A stretch of 64,000 nt of DNA from Pelecanus crispus (lineage: Eukaryota; Chordata; Aves; Pelecaniformes; Pelecanidae): assembly GCF_030463565.1 (NCBI RefSeq), contig NC_134656.1, forward strand, positions 6,682,501 to 6,746,500, in the 5' to 3' direction. The notes below the pieces were generated by a model. It worked only from the letters and a program-made list of their open reading frames with translations, did no database searches and was not told the origin of the DNA. Shown piece by piece: positions 38,701-49,800 of this stretch (its first letter is position 1; each line of letters begins with the position of its first letter). A program made the translations under genes and the position numbers.

Positions 38701-41700
38701 CAAGAAAGACATTCCATTTTAAGAGTTCCGGTGATCTCTGCTGCCAGTCGTGCCTTTGTTGCTCTAGAGTGCCTAAGACATCTCTCGCCACACCTTCCTG
38801 CAAGGCAGGAGCGCGGCGGGGGGGCTGCGAGCCGGCCCCTGGCATGGCTTTCCCACCCTCCGCTGCTTTGGCCAGAGCAGAGCCAGCAGCAGCTCAGCTA
38901 CGGCACAGGAGAGCTGAAATGCTTAAAGCTGGCGACAGGGAAATTGCAGGGGACAGCATGATCCTGTTTACAGGATTTAGAGACCGAGAAATAGGAGAGT
39001 CAGTTTTAACTCTGAGGTCCACGACTTTTCATCTTTTGTGATCATAGAGTATATTTAGCTCTGGTATGTAGCTTGCTCCCATCTGTGGAGAACAAGCTCT
39101 TCATATAAGTCATATTTAGAAATGACCCGGTGTCCTTGCTACCAAATTATCAGCACAACAACTGTCTAGTTCCCTCGCTGGTGTCCTCAGCTCTGAGGCA
39201 GGCTGGCAGAGCTGCATTTATCATTCAAATTACTGGGCATGTGTTTAATACTACAGAGTTAGGGACCAGTATGCCAACAGCTGTGCAAAAGCAAGATGTG
39301 ATCAAGTAAAAGCTGCACTGCTCTGAAAATTCAGACACGTGCACGAATCTGCCACATTGGGACTAAGTGGCACCGGCCAGATCAGAATAGGAGAATTTTG
39401 CATCTCCTGCTCCCCAGCTTCTGCAACAAGGGGAAAGGACTTGGGTCTCTGCTGCGAAGGTGGCGGCTCCTGCGCTGGTGAGGATGAAGCGCAAATCCAC
39501 CGAAGGCAATGGAATCACGCAGAAAAGACGGCACAACTCGAGTCACGTGCTGTAAAGACAAAGCTAGAGCCAGCTCAGCCTGGCTCTCCATCGCACGCAG
39601 GGCTGTGCCCTGACTGCACTGCCACGGCACGCAGCATCCTTCACCAGCAGCCCGTCCGCTGCAAAAGGCCTAGTACTGCCTTGAGCTTAGCACGTTTATG
39701 TAGCCAAGTGTAAGGTCAGTATATCAGACCATGCTCTCCTTTTGTATTGTTCTACAGGCCTACACTAGATGCAGGACATGAGCAAACTGCGCCCAAACCC
39801 ACAGCAAATTGTATACCAAGCCCCTGGGTCTGATACCAACATTTGCCACCTTGAAGCAGATGTCTAAGAAAATTTGCAAAGCCACCTGATCTGCTTATAA
39901 ATATATGTCTACTCTTAAAAAAACAAAAGGGGAGAAAAAAAAAAAAAAAAAGAGCTCTTTCTGACTGGCAAGCATTTGGTCTGAATAGCAGTAACCATGC
40001 CCGAGAACTAGCAGCTGAAACCATTTGGAAAATGGATTTGAATGTATCTTGGGAAATCCCCCCCCAAAAGCTTTCATGTTATTGGCACATGATAAACAAC
40101 AGGTGCCGGGTGCGCCATCCCCACGGGAGCCGCTTGTGACCGGCGGGGCAGGCTGGGGTCCTGCAGCGGCCAGCTTTTGGTAAGTGGTGCAATAGGAAGT
40201 CGGAGCACGGGGGATGCCAGCTGACAGAGGCTGAGCACAGCAAGGCCCGCGCGCGCCGTTTTACAAGCATAACCGCAGAAAAGATGAAAGTTTGTTTCCT
40301 TTTATTTTTAACCCAATAGAGAAGTTTTAAGGATAAACAGCTGCGAGGGAGGGTGGGCTGACACAAAGAGGGACTTTCTTCACTTCCTAACTGCAGCAGC
40401 GTCAATGCATGAAATGTCAAACTCGAAGAGATTTAACTCTTTCCAATGCTGCCTGAGACCAAATGTGGGCCAGAGTCAGGGGGCCACCAAAATAAGCAAC
40501 TACACAAGGATGGGCAACGGGGTCTCTGGAGCGACACCACCCCATGTGCAGATACGGGAAGAGCTGGATCCTGCGGCAAGAGACAGCTATATGCTTCCAA
40601 GGGCTCAGTCACTGGTAGATCTCCCACACAGATAGCTCCTTCGCCGAGGCACTGCCACAGGAATGCATCTGCCATACGCTGCTCACGTCCGGAGCAGCAA
40701 GCACGGCTGGGAAGACGAGAAGCAGGGAATCCCCGTTCCCTGCACAGGCTCAAGCCTGTCTCGAGCACTGGAGTCCTGGAGGAGAGGGCCCAGAGAGGGG
40801 CACCACGCAGCTCTGCCACGTCACCGCGTACTCCTGGGCAAGTGGTCTACACAGTTGCTCCTTGCAGCTTCCACGAAGCTTCATATATTTCTCAAAATTT
40901 CTTAAAAGGGACACTGCTGCAGTAAGAGACAGCTCCATGCGTAGAGAGAGGGTCTCCCCCTTCTCCGATCACGTAGGCACAGCTCTGGGCTGGCCGGCAG
41001 CTGCCTCCAAGCGAAGCGCAGTCTGCAAGCTCCAGGCTAAGCCCCCAGGCCTAATGCTGCTTCCCTAAACTCAGAAGCCAGATCTCCGAGCCACCCTGAC
41101 ACAGATGCATCCTTTGCCTTGCATTACTGTTAAGATCTCTGGTTACGACAACCTAGAGACTACTTTTCAGAACAGGATTTACTACTGACTCCGTGCTGTC
41201 TGCTGTGCGAGTGCCTCCCCTGCCAGGACAGCAGGAGGAAGGAGGGAGGCTCTTCATGGTTTCTCTTTCTGTTCCGCATACACCAGATAATATTTACAGC
41301 TGCATTTGGGTGCCTGGGGCTGGGGGGGAAGCCTTCAGTTTATAAATAATCCTCACTGATGTTTGGGTAATTTTCATAGTTTCCATTCATTTCAGGTTTC
41401 ACCAAAACCTGCATTTTGTGGCTTGATAGCTGGAACATGACTGGCTGGCTTTCTCTTATTCAACTGCCTAGCAGTTATCGGGTTGTTCACTCATTTCTGC
41501 CTTGCCAAGTCCAGCTTGCACACCTAGTACCCCGTGGCCCCTAACAATCATCTTCTGGAAACTGCATGCCAACCCCTGGGCACAAACACTTTGCAGAGAC
41601 AGGAACGCAGGAGGGACAACCGGACAACGTCTTACACCGTGGGCAAAGCAGACGAGCTTCATTTGGGGAAGGTCAGGATCCACTCCACATGGTGCAGAGC

Positions 41701-44700
41701 AAATGGACAACAGCAATTTGATGAAGCTTCCGAAGGCAGACAGACCCTGACAAACTCCTCATCTATCCCCAAATCCCACAGAGGGCCAAGGAACTTGTGG
41801 GTTCAAGGGAATGCAAGAGTGGAGCCTGGCAGGCTCTTAATTTTGTTGGTCTACTGACGAGACAAAGAGGGAAGCGGCAGCCAAGCTCCGCTGCTCGACC
41901 GAGCACCTGGTGCTTTGCTCAGAAGCCACAGAGCAGCCCCAGTCGTGGTGCTCAGGTGAACAGCTCCACGTTTTGCCAAACCCACATGTTCAGCGACTCT
42001 GCTCCAGCACTGACTGAATGAAACAAAATTCTTGTTTACTGATGCTTGCAAATAACGATATATAATCCCCTTCCTCCAGCCCTCCAGTCTGCTGGTTCCT
42101 GTCATTTGACAACTACTAAGTAATTTATAGTGCTCTCTGCTGTATGCGCTAACTGCAGCTCTCCTGGTTTAATGATGAAACCAATGCCTAAGAACTGGAA
42201 CAGTAACTGTCTAGATCACAAGAAACACATAGTCAGTTGATCCCACACTCCTCTGTATGCGAAGCTAAAAGCAAACCGTTGAAAAAGAAAAACCACGTTT
42301 TCCAGAGCTGCAGGGCTGTGGCTGCTGGGTAGGAACGGTGCCCACAGAACAGCAGATTATCTGCAAGAGGAACAGGCGTGCGCCGGCACTCCTGTCAGCA
42401 GGAGGAGTTTAACGTGCTTCACCGTTCGCCCTTTTCTGTTCGCATGCATGGAAACACTCGTAACAGGCTGGTTTTATCGCCAACTTCTCTCATGCACTCC
42501 CATGCAATCTGGAAAGCCTCTGGGGTTCACATCTCGAAGGTGCCACTGCTGCCTACTTTGGGGGCTAAGAAAGCTATTGTAGCTCCCATGCAAGGAGAGG
42601 TATTAAAAAACAGCATCTTGTCTACGCAGACTACTGTGGCTCTTGCACCAGAAAAAAGAAGAGACTCTTCATTTCATGACAGATGTTCTTCGAGTCTTTC
42701 CAACAGAGCCGTAACCACTTATGAAAACTGGCATGTTTGAACTGTACACAACACACATACACTGGGTGTGCACTATTATGGCAACACAGTCTCTTACATC
42801 CATAAACTCATTGGAATGAGGTTACCCAGGCAGTTGGCAACTGCAGCCATGAGGGCAGAGGAGTGCAAGTGTCTGGTTTGTTGTTAGCAATTTTTTTTTT
42901 CTTTAAAAAAAAAAAAGAACCCAAACCAAAAACCCACCCCAAAAAAACATGAGCAGAGAGCAGGAAAGGGATGAAGTATTTCTGTTGACAAAGGCCAAAA
43001 TCCCATCTATTTATATTAGAGTCACACAAAAACCACAACAGAACAGTGCTCAAAAGCTTTAAAAAATGCACCTACTTTCTTAATGCTCTTAGAAAATAAT
43101 AATAAAAAACCCTATCAATATTCGCTTTCTGAAATGGTGTAAAAAAAGAACTGCATCAATCATTAAACAGTTAAATGAAGGCAGTATGACAGTCACTATT
43201 GTTCTCGTGAAGCACACTTGTCTTTTGCCGAGCAGCTGCCAGATCCTATTAGATGTATAAAAAGAGGACTTTTCTAACCGAGCAGGGATGGTATAAGCTA
43301 TTGAAAACAGCAGACAAAAGCCCACTTTTGCAGACTATTCAAGCCTTGTATAACATCTGTCCAAAATCAATTTTTGACCTAATGTTATTTTCATTAAGTA
43401 ACAGACTTTGTTTCCAATGCAATTTGTTTTCTAGGATAAAACTGTATCCTAAGCATTATTACGTGGGAAACGGCACAGAGGAAGCAGAAGATCTTATTTG
43501 AGAAACACGAGAACAGAATTTGCTTAATTGTTTTGACACCTTAAGTACTATGATAGAGAAGCTATTTTCCATTTATTTGAATTCTCATGAATTCTTGAAG
43601 TTGGCAAAGCAGCAACAATGCATTGGGTTTATTATGACTAAGATTTACTGAGGATAAAAGAGGATCTTTGGGAATTACATTAAAGCTAACAAATGCACAA
43701 AACTTCTGAAATCTTCACCAGAAATAAAGTACTCCAAACATTAACAACAGCTGTTGGAACTGCCCACTCTTGACGGCTAAGGCTTTTTTCAGGCATTTTA
43801 AATAATGAGGAAGTTGATTCATGAATTTGATTTCAAACAGACTGTTAAGAAACATTTCCACTTACCCAAAAGGTCTCTGAATGAAGGCTGGATGTAGCTG
43901 CTGCACACCTATGGTAAAACCTAAAAAAAAGCGTTCAGAAAAGAGAAATATTAATGAATGGCACCCATTGTAACATTCAACTCGTAATATACATGCAGAA
44001 TTACACCTCAGACCACACGTACATGCATTTCATCTGCTATGCACGTGGGCAACTTCAGAGGCCCGTTTAGAAGCAAGTTAATTTTCATGTGCGTATGCGA
44101 TATGCACGAGGACCAGATGGGAATTCCGACTAAAGACCAGTGTGAAAGTGCTGTTATGGAACGGACAATGGGGTATAATGCCTTATTTTACACACTGGGT
44201 ACTGCGGTCATTAAACCAAAAGGCAGAACGATGAAACGGATCTTACTGTTAATACCGATGTAACGAAGAAGGTAACAGGAAAACAGATCAGCCACGGAAG
44301 AAAACCGCTTTAACTCAGTTATATGAACTTAGGTGCGTAACACTAGAGCAAGAGGTACGAGTAAGATACGGAAGAGAGGTGACTGGACTACGAGGGATAA
44401 GCACGCATCATCAGATCAGATGAATCCGGCCCGAGCAACTTGTTTCCTGGTCTTACAAGTTATTCTAACAGAGAGAGATGGGATTTCCTGGATGCCTCAC
44501 CAGTTTGAATACTCCTTGGTTTTGCTCCCAAATATGCCAGGTTCACGTTTGCTTTCCTGCCATCAATGATGGGGTTTGGGTCTTTGCATGCTCTTTCAGC
44601 TGCAGCTCTGTCTGCCATGGTCACCTGGAACGAAGCACAGCCTTGTTTGTAGCAACGGCACTTTGCAAACACCCCAGCAACAGGCACTAAGCGGAGTTTA

Positions 44701-45575
44701 TTTATTGTTCTATTTCGAATCGAGAGCTGAGAATCGCTCGGTGCGGTCTCCCTTGCGCAGCAAGACGGGCAGGGCTCCCGCGGACCTGACAGAAAAGGGG
44801 GCTCCCCCCTCGCCAAGCCACTCCGTTGGGCTTACGCCGGTTCTTCCCCCGCGCCTTTCCACCTCCTCCTCCCCCGTGCTGTTTTAGAAGGTGGTGGAGC
44901 CAGCCCCAAGCCCCCGCCGCCGCACAGGGCGAGGGTCGGCGCTCCGGACGCGCGCGGTGCGGGGACGGGGGCGGCAGCACGCCACGCCACGCCGCGCCTC
45001 GCCGGAGCCCGCGCAGCGGCGGGGAGGTGCTGAAACGAACGGCACGGCCTCGGCCGGCACGGGGGGCTTTCCTCCCGGGCCCCCGCCTTCGTCCCGGCCG
45101 AGCCACCCCCGCCCGCAGCCTCCCCGGCCGCGGCGACCCCCGCTCCGCAGCGGCGACGGGGCGGGCGGCGGCACCGAGCCGCTCCGCGGCGGGCAGCGCC
45201 CCGCCACCGGCGGGTCCCCTTCCCCGGGGGCCACGGGTCCAGCCCCCTTCCCCGGGGGCCACCGGGGCCAGCCCCCTTCCCCGGGGGCCACCGGGGCCAG
45301 CCCCCTTCCCCGGGGGCCACCGGGGGCCAGCCCCGCCGCCCGTCACCGCGGCGCCCGGCCCGCCGGGGAGCGGAGCGGAGCGGAGCGGGGCACGGAGCGG
45401 CACTTACAAAGCCGTATCCCCGGGATTTGCCGGTCTGCCGGTCGGTGATCACCACCGCCTCCTCGATGTCCCCGAAGACCTCGAAGTACTTCCTGAGGGA
45501 GGAGTCGGTGGTGTGGTAGGGCAGCCCCCCGACGAAGATCTTGGTGAAGGTGGTGTCCTTCTGCACGGTGTGCAT
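29415..45575 (-). CDS. RBM38: RBM38 (RNPC1), RNA-binding motif protein 38, complete coding region in four exons
   Basis: RBM38 is a single-RRM RNA-binding protein that binds U/AU-rich elements and controls stability, translation and splicing of target mRNAs, including p53-pathway transcripts in mammals. The coding exons are 45575-45408, 44624-44501, 43920-43866 and 29715-29415. They join in frame with GT-AG borders to 648 nt, or 215 aa. RNP2 (IFVGGL) is at residues 13-18, and RNP1 (KSRGYGFV) at 50-57 crosses the exon 1/2 junction. The RRM ends near LAYLGAKP at 85-92. The C-terminal half is rich in Tyr, Ala, Pro and Gln and ends in QLQPDRMQ. A Ser-Pro at Ser171 matches the position of the GSK3 site Ser195 described in human RBM38. 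RBM24 is the closest paralogue, but the C-terminus and synteny with RAE1 favour RBM38. The start ATG (45575) has an ACC before it, and the in-frame stop upstream is at 45702-45704. Confidence 0.95.
30683..30700. repeat. Homopolymer A run of 18
   Basis: Uninterrupted A18 run in RBM38 intron 3, preceded by AGGAGGAAAG. No retroelement is recognised next to it. Confidence 0.85.
31439..31478. repeat. Two-copy 20 bp tandem repeat
   Basis: GCCGGGGACTGGAAACTTCT is followed directly by a copy with one C-to-T change. Intronic. Confidence 0.85.
33416..33433. repeat. GGT trinucleotide repeat
   Basis: Short run of GGTGGTGGT units in RBM38 intron 3. Confidence 0.8.
34962..36480 (-). mobile_element. 5'-truncated CR1 LINE with decayed reverse transcriptase
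   Basis: CR1 non-LTR retrotransposon on the minus strand, the same sense as RBM38. The 3' end shows the CR1 signature (CCATTCTATGATT on the minus strand, about 34962). The 5' end is truncated near 36480 inside the reverse-transcriptase ORF. Three overlapping open pieces make up the remnant. 36471-35815 has [36 protein letters not shown] and [10 protein letters not shown]. 35942-35601 has the catalytic FADDTKLCG box. 35628-35416 has the C-terminal [11 protein letters not shown]-like segment. The shifts between frames show it is a dead copy. 5' truncation and a defined 3' end are normal for CR1. Confidence 0.93.
43866..43920 (-). CDS. RBM38: RBM38 coding exon 3 (small)
   Basis: Only 55 nt, bounded by a TTTAG acceptor and GTAAG donor. 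It encodes [17 protein letters not shown] with split Gly codons at both ends. The GVQQLHP core is the conserved linker of the RBM24/RBM38 family. It is too short for ORF finders and was located from splice signals and frame. Confidence 0.93.
43921..44500 (-). other. RBM38: RBM38 intron 2, 580 bp
   Basis: Bounded by a GTGAGG donor and a T-rich tract ending TTTTAG. No repeat or regulatory site is recognised in it. Confidence 0.9.
44501..44624 (-). CDS. RBM38: RBM38 coding exon 2
   Basis: 124 nt between a CCAG acceptor and a GTGAGG donor. It starts [10 protein letters not shown] and ends ...RSIQT plus one base of the next Gly codon. It encodes the second half of the RRM, including the [13 protein letters not shown] segment. 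Confidence 0.95.
44625..45407 (-). other. RBM38: RBM38 intron 1, 783 bp, CpG-rich
   Basis: Bounded by a GTAAGT donor and a CCAG acceptor. About two thirds of it belongs to the CpG island, including a four-copy 29 bp GC-rich repeat. Long open frames on both strands are composition artefacts. Confidence 0.9.
45212..45333. repeat. 29 bp GC-rich VNTR, about four copies, in RBM38 intron 1
   Basis: Plus-strand unit AGCCCCCTTCCCCGGGGG followed by CCACCGGGGCC, repeated head to tail with small changes in the outer copies. The transcribed strand carries G runs (GGGG, GGGGG) in each unit, so the pre-mRNA or DNA could form G-quadruplexes. Copy number is likely variable and prone to assembly collapse. 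Confidence 0.92.
45408..45575 (-). CDS. RBM38: RBM38 coding exon 1
   Basis: 168 nt, 56 codons, starting MHTVQKD and ending at GYGF just before a GTAAGT donor (45402-45407 on the plus strand). It encodes the first half of the RRM including RNP2. It lies in the CpG island. No in-frame ATG exists between this start and the upstream stop at 45702-45704. Confidence 0.95.
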
Positions 45576-45778
45576 GGTGCCGGGCGCGGCCGGCCCCGGC
45601 CGGCATCCACCCCGCGCCGCCGGCGACGACAACCGGGGCCCCCCCGCCCCGAGCCCCCCGCGGCGGCCGAAGGGAGCGGAGCGGCGGCTGGGTGCGGGGG
45701 CCTACAGCCGGCTCATGGCCGCGCTTTGTCCCGGGAGCGCGGCCGCGCCGCGCCCTCCCGCCGGTGCCGGTGAGTAGC

Positions 45779-45801
45779 GGCCGCCCGCCGCCGCCGCCGC
45801 C
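45779..45801. repeat. Short CCG/GGC trinucleotide run in the RBM38 5' region
   Basis: About five pure GCC units preceded by CCGCCC. It probably falls in the 5'UTR or core promoter. Confidence 0.8.
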
Positions 45802-45813
45802 TTTGTAGGGCCG

Positions 45814-45836
45814 CGCCCGCCCCGCCCCGCCCCGCC
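45814..45836 (-). promoter_or_regulatory. RBM38: Tandem GC boxes (Sp1-type) upstream of RBM38
   Basis: Three overlapping GGGGCGGG motifs on the minus strand lie about 240-260 bp upstream of the ATG and next to a GCC/GGC trinucleotide run at 45779-45801. This fits a TATA-less Sp1-driven promoter. The exact transcription start is not determinable here. Confidence 0.55.
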
Positions 45837-46188
45837 GCCGCGCAGGGGCGCTCGGGGCGCGTAGTCCGGCCCCGCCGCGGCCCGGCCCCGGGGGCGGCGG
45901 GCGGTGCCCCCGCGGCGACGGAGCCCCGGGCGCTGCCCCCCCGGGCGCTGCCCCCCCCGCCCCCAGCAGCGGGGGCTGCCTGGCGCCGCGGCCGCCTTGC
46001 CCCGCGGGGAGGGGCCCTGCGGGCGGAGCGGCCCCGGCCCCGGCCCCGGCGGGCATCGCGACCCCCGCTGGGCGCTGCACACCCCCGGGGAGGCGGCGTG
46101 CCCCGCGGCCGGGCCCTCGGTCTGCGCCTGGCCCGGACTACAAGTCCCGGCGGCTCCGGGGGGCAGCTACAAACCCCGCGGGCACGGC

Positions 46189-46211
46189 GGGGGGGGGGGG
46201 GGGGGGGGGGG
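46189..46211. repeat. G23 homopolymer upstream of RBM38
   Basis: An uninterrupted run of 23 G on the plus strand (C23 on the gene's sense strand) sits about 600 bp upstream of the start codon at the edge of the CpG island. A quadruplex can form within such a run. Length may be unreliable because sequencers stutter here. Confidence 0.85.
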
Positions 46212-46250
46212 AGGCGAGGGGACCGCTGCTGCCGGAGCCCGCCAAAGAAA

Positions 46251-46658
46251 ACCGCCTCGACAGAGTTGTTTTGTTTGGGGTTTTTTTTTTTCATCTCTCC
46301 TTCCCTCTTTTCAATTGCATAATAATCTCAACTGCAAGTGTTCGGTCCCTGGCAGGTTCGCACACAGGGACAAAGCCACCGAGCAGTGTGCCGGGCACCT
46401 TCGGCAGCCAAGGCGGCAGGAAGGGATGGTCTTGAACCGAGTCAACAAGGAGGAACAGCCAGGGCTTTAAACACCGAGCACAGGGCCGAAAGTGTCTTTC
46501 TTAAGCAGGTTGCTAAGCTTCCTGCTTCTCCACTCTAAACACAGACAACACCTATCCGTGCAGCCTGCCTCTGTGGGACAGGGATGCATTATTCCCATGT
46601 CCGCTGGTGGTCAGCAATGGGGTTCCTCTCCGCTGTTCCCCTCTTGCATTCTCATAAA
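46251..46658. other. Upstream flank of RBM38, no gene seen
   Basis: Ordinary sequence between the CpG island and a CR1 tail, with a short T run at 46281-46291. No exon or repeat family is recognised. Confidence 0.6.
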
Positions 46659-46815
46659 ATCATAGAATACCAGGTTGGAAGGGACCTCAAGGACCACAGT
46701 GTTTGGACTGGAGGATCTTAATGGTCTTTTCCAACCTTTCTTGGCAAAAGCACGGTTTAGACAAGATGGCCCAGCACCCCCTCCAGCTGAATCTTAAGAG
46801 AGTCCAATGTTCCCC
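46659..46815 (-). mobile_element. Short CR1 LINE 3'-end fragment
   Basis: Begins with the CR1 3' terminal signature (AATCATAGAATACCAGG on the plus strand, then TTGGAAGGGACCT). It continues with CR1-type text (GATGGCCCAGCACCCC, AGCTGAATCTTAA), and the similarity fades after about 46815. It is minus-strand oriented, old and non-coding. Confidence 0.85.
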
Positions 46816-49800
46816 CAAAGGATGGGCAGCTTACACAAGGGAGGCTGTGAAACCCCACTGCCTTTGGTCTGACCTGCACCTGGGAACGGCGTGGTGCAAA
46901 GCTGGGAGCACGGTTACTGTACTGCAGCCTCATACTCAATTCATGCTCTCCTCCGTTCATAACTGCAGGAAAACAAAAGCTGAAAAGCTACTCAGTTCCT
47001 CAAAATCCACCCTTGGAGAACACTCCAGTGGTGGGTGGAGTGCTTACAATGCTTTAATTCCTCCACTCCAACATCGGTTAGAGTCTGGGGTGTGGGAAGG
47101 GGTCCTAGAAATCATTTTTCATTCACAGTTTCCGTCACCCAGATATTCATCACCCAGAACCTCAAGAACTGCCCCCATGCCTTAGGTTTATCTTGCCTCT
47201 CCAGGATCATCATTTTGCACAGAAAGAGGGATTTTTTGCCACATGATAAATGCAGAGGTAACGTTTTAGCAAAAAAGCCAGTGAAGTTCTAAATCACCAT
47301 CTACTTTGGCTTCTATACAGCAGGTTCAGACTCTGCAGACATTTTTCTTTTACGGAGCCCACAGAGAAAAGCCAGTTATTTCAAGAGAAAGGAATGCGTT
47401 AATGTCTGCACTCCGTAGTTATTCATTAATATTTTTCTTGCACTGCTTCCATAGTTCTAAACACCCTATGCTTCATAAAAGAAAAAGGAAAAAAAAAAAA
47501 AAGCCAAGGAAAGCCATTAAGCTTTCCATTCCTAAAGCACCAGACTTCAAGACTAGGACGCGTTTCCATTGATTACTGTGGAAGAAAGATGGATCTGGGC
47601 CAGCAGCACCCAACATCACTGCAACATTAACAGCCTTCTGCACAAGGGACGGTCACGTGGGAATCCTTGGAGCCTTTGTGTTGGTTTATGCCGGGACGGG
47701 TGCCTGCGCAGCCACCAGCTGTGCCCGGTCCATCCCAACAGCAAGCGCAGAATACACCTTTGGGGTCGGAACACAGCCAGAGGCAGGGGCCTCTCCACCT
47801 CCGAGTCATAGCCCTTCTGTCTGCACGACTTCCACCACAAACTGCACATCAGCTGCTTCCTGGGCAGCCTGAGCTAATGACAACCCAGTTGGCATTCAGT
47901 CGCTGTCCTTTTACAGAGCTTCATTCTGCTCCAAATGATGGCAAAGATTCAAATCGTCCAAATAGACTCCGGCTCCTCTGCAAGGAAGGCAAGGCTCACA
48001 GAGTTCTCAAAAGCTGCCAGAAGTATCTCAGTTCTCGGTGCTTACACTGGTCAGGGGGAGAAATACATTGCATACTTTTTTCCTCTTCAAACACGAGCCC
48101 CACAACCTTCAAAGGAGGAATCCCGGTTCCTCTTCTTTCCTAGAGGCAGGAACAGAAGTTCTTTTACATGTAGAACAGAATGAGAAAGAAATTAGGACTA
48201 AACCTGTACTTAGTGAACACTGCAAACCCCACAGGACCACTGGCGTGGCTGGGGGGAGCGTGCATTGGTGTTGCCACACCCTCCAAAGCAGGATGGGAAA
48301 TGAAATCTCCTGTCTCATGGTACAGCTATTGTAAGCACAGGGTCTAATGGGCTGTTACCACAAACAACGGGAAAGAGAAGAGAAAGTGAGTAAGGGTAAC
48401 TTCATGTGAGTTAACTTATTTTTTTACATTTTTTCCCCTCATTCTTGGAATAAGCAGTCGTCCTCCCCAAAACACCAACAGATTAAATCCAGCCAGCAGA
48501 TCAAAACTTCAGGAGCTTGGCAGAGCTAGTTTGCTGACACCTTCCTGTGCTTTTACTACAGTTGTAAGAGTGCCTGAGAAGAGTACATTTCAAGTTTCCC
48601 CGGTCAAAGAGAGCTCCTGCAGAGACAGGCGTATCTCAAAGTACAAAGCTGCCCTGGGGAACGCTGGACAATGCTTAGCAGAAATCCGAGAGCGGACTGC
48701 AAGCAAAAAGAGGAACACAGATCCGATACGTGCTATTGTAGGGCTGGTTTAGTTCTTTGTATTTATTAAGAAATAAAACTACATTGGTCAATGAGGACGC
48801 TTGGAGAAAAGTCATCTTTAGCAGCGGTGTACAACCATCCACATTCTTAACATATAGGATTTGTATTGCAAATCCAGAGCATCCTATTCTCATACAGATT
48901 GGGAAGATTAATTTTATGATAATTCAACACAGTTAAGAGAACTCACTGGCTTTTTACTTACATGTTAATATATTCCTTGAGGCTTATACAAAACTGATAG
49001 ACAAAGGCTCCTTCCGGAGGACTTCAGCAGCATTATCCAAGACGTGAAATGGAGCAGCTGCAGATCACCAAACCGAGTGTCCTGGATTCCACTGAAAATC
49101 TTAGAGAAGGCAGCACTGCAAGACCAGTGGGTACAGAACCACGTAGAAATGGTCCCTGTCTAAAGGAAGAAAAACAAATTATGGCAGAGGGAGTTGTACC
49201 TCTGGGAGCACAAGAACAGGATAGAGAGAAGGGGAAAGAGTGACAAATTCATTGCGGGGGAAGAGCTCGCCCTGTTCTTTGCCCTCTGCAAAGCCGCAAA
49301 GTCTTTTCTGTTCTTGTCCCTCCCTTGGCAGGGAGGGACCGAGTGTCAGGGAAGCTCTGTGGTGCTGTCCTTCTATACTTGTCTGAGTAGTTCTCTTTCT
49401 TCCCCTGGTGTCTTTGGGACAATTGTGTTGAGACATCCCAGTTCTGATCTGAAGGACATTGAAGAACCTCCCCCATTTCTTACAAAACTGATGGGCTTTA
49501 TTTTTAAAATGGAGCAGGGCTACTGTGGAGGTCTGACCTTTTTCGGTTTCTGCTGCTGCTTAGCCAAGACGTCGTTGCTGTAGGGCAGTGCCCTTGGATT
49601 TTGTCGTGGATACCCGCTTACTGGTTATTGAAATGTCAGTAGATGAAATATTCCTCTTAGAAGCTCCACAGTTAAATAAGTAAGCTGGAAAGCAAGGGAC
49701 TTACTGTGGGAACTGTTTGGTTTGTTAGTTTTACTAATGCTCAGTCTGGATGCTGGCCACCAGCTAGGCTGTGAACAGTAGCATAGCTGGGAGATCTTGA

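Larger units (their letters stand above)
29716..43865 (-). other. RBM38: RBM38 intron 3, 14.15 kb
   Basis: GT-AG intron carrying a CR1 LINE fragment (34962-36480), an A18 run (30683-30700), a 20 bp two-copy repeat (31439-31478), a GGT repeat (33416-33433) and an A run near 39936-39951. The rest is unique sequence in which I see no alternative coding exon. Confidence 0.85.
44830..46250. promoter_or_regulatory. RBM38: CpG island covering the RBM38 promoter, exon 1 and intron 1
   Basis: CpG dinucleotides are very dense and GC content is very high throughout this block and drop sharply at both sides. It spans the start codon, most of intron 1 and about 670 bp upstream. This is the usual arrangement for a housekeeping or stress-induced vertebrate promoter. 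I could not identify a p53 response element with confidence. Confidence 0.85.

Noticed and set aside
44826-45773. 315-codon plus-strand frame over the CpG island
   Set aside because: It is antisense to RBM38 exon 1 and intron 1 and contains the 29 bp repeat. CpG-island composition explains the lack of stops.
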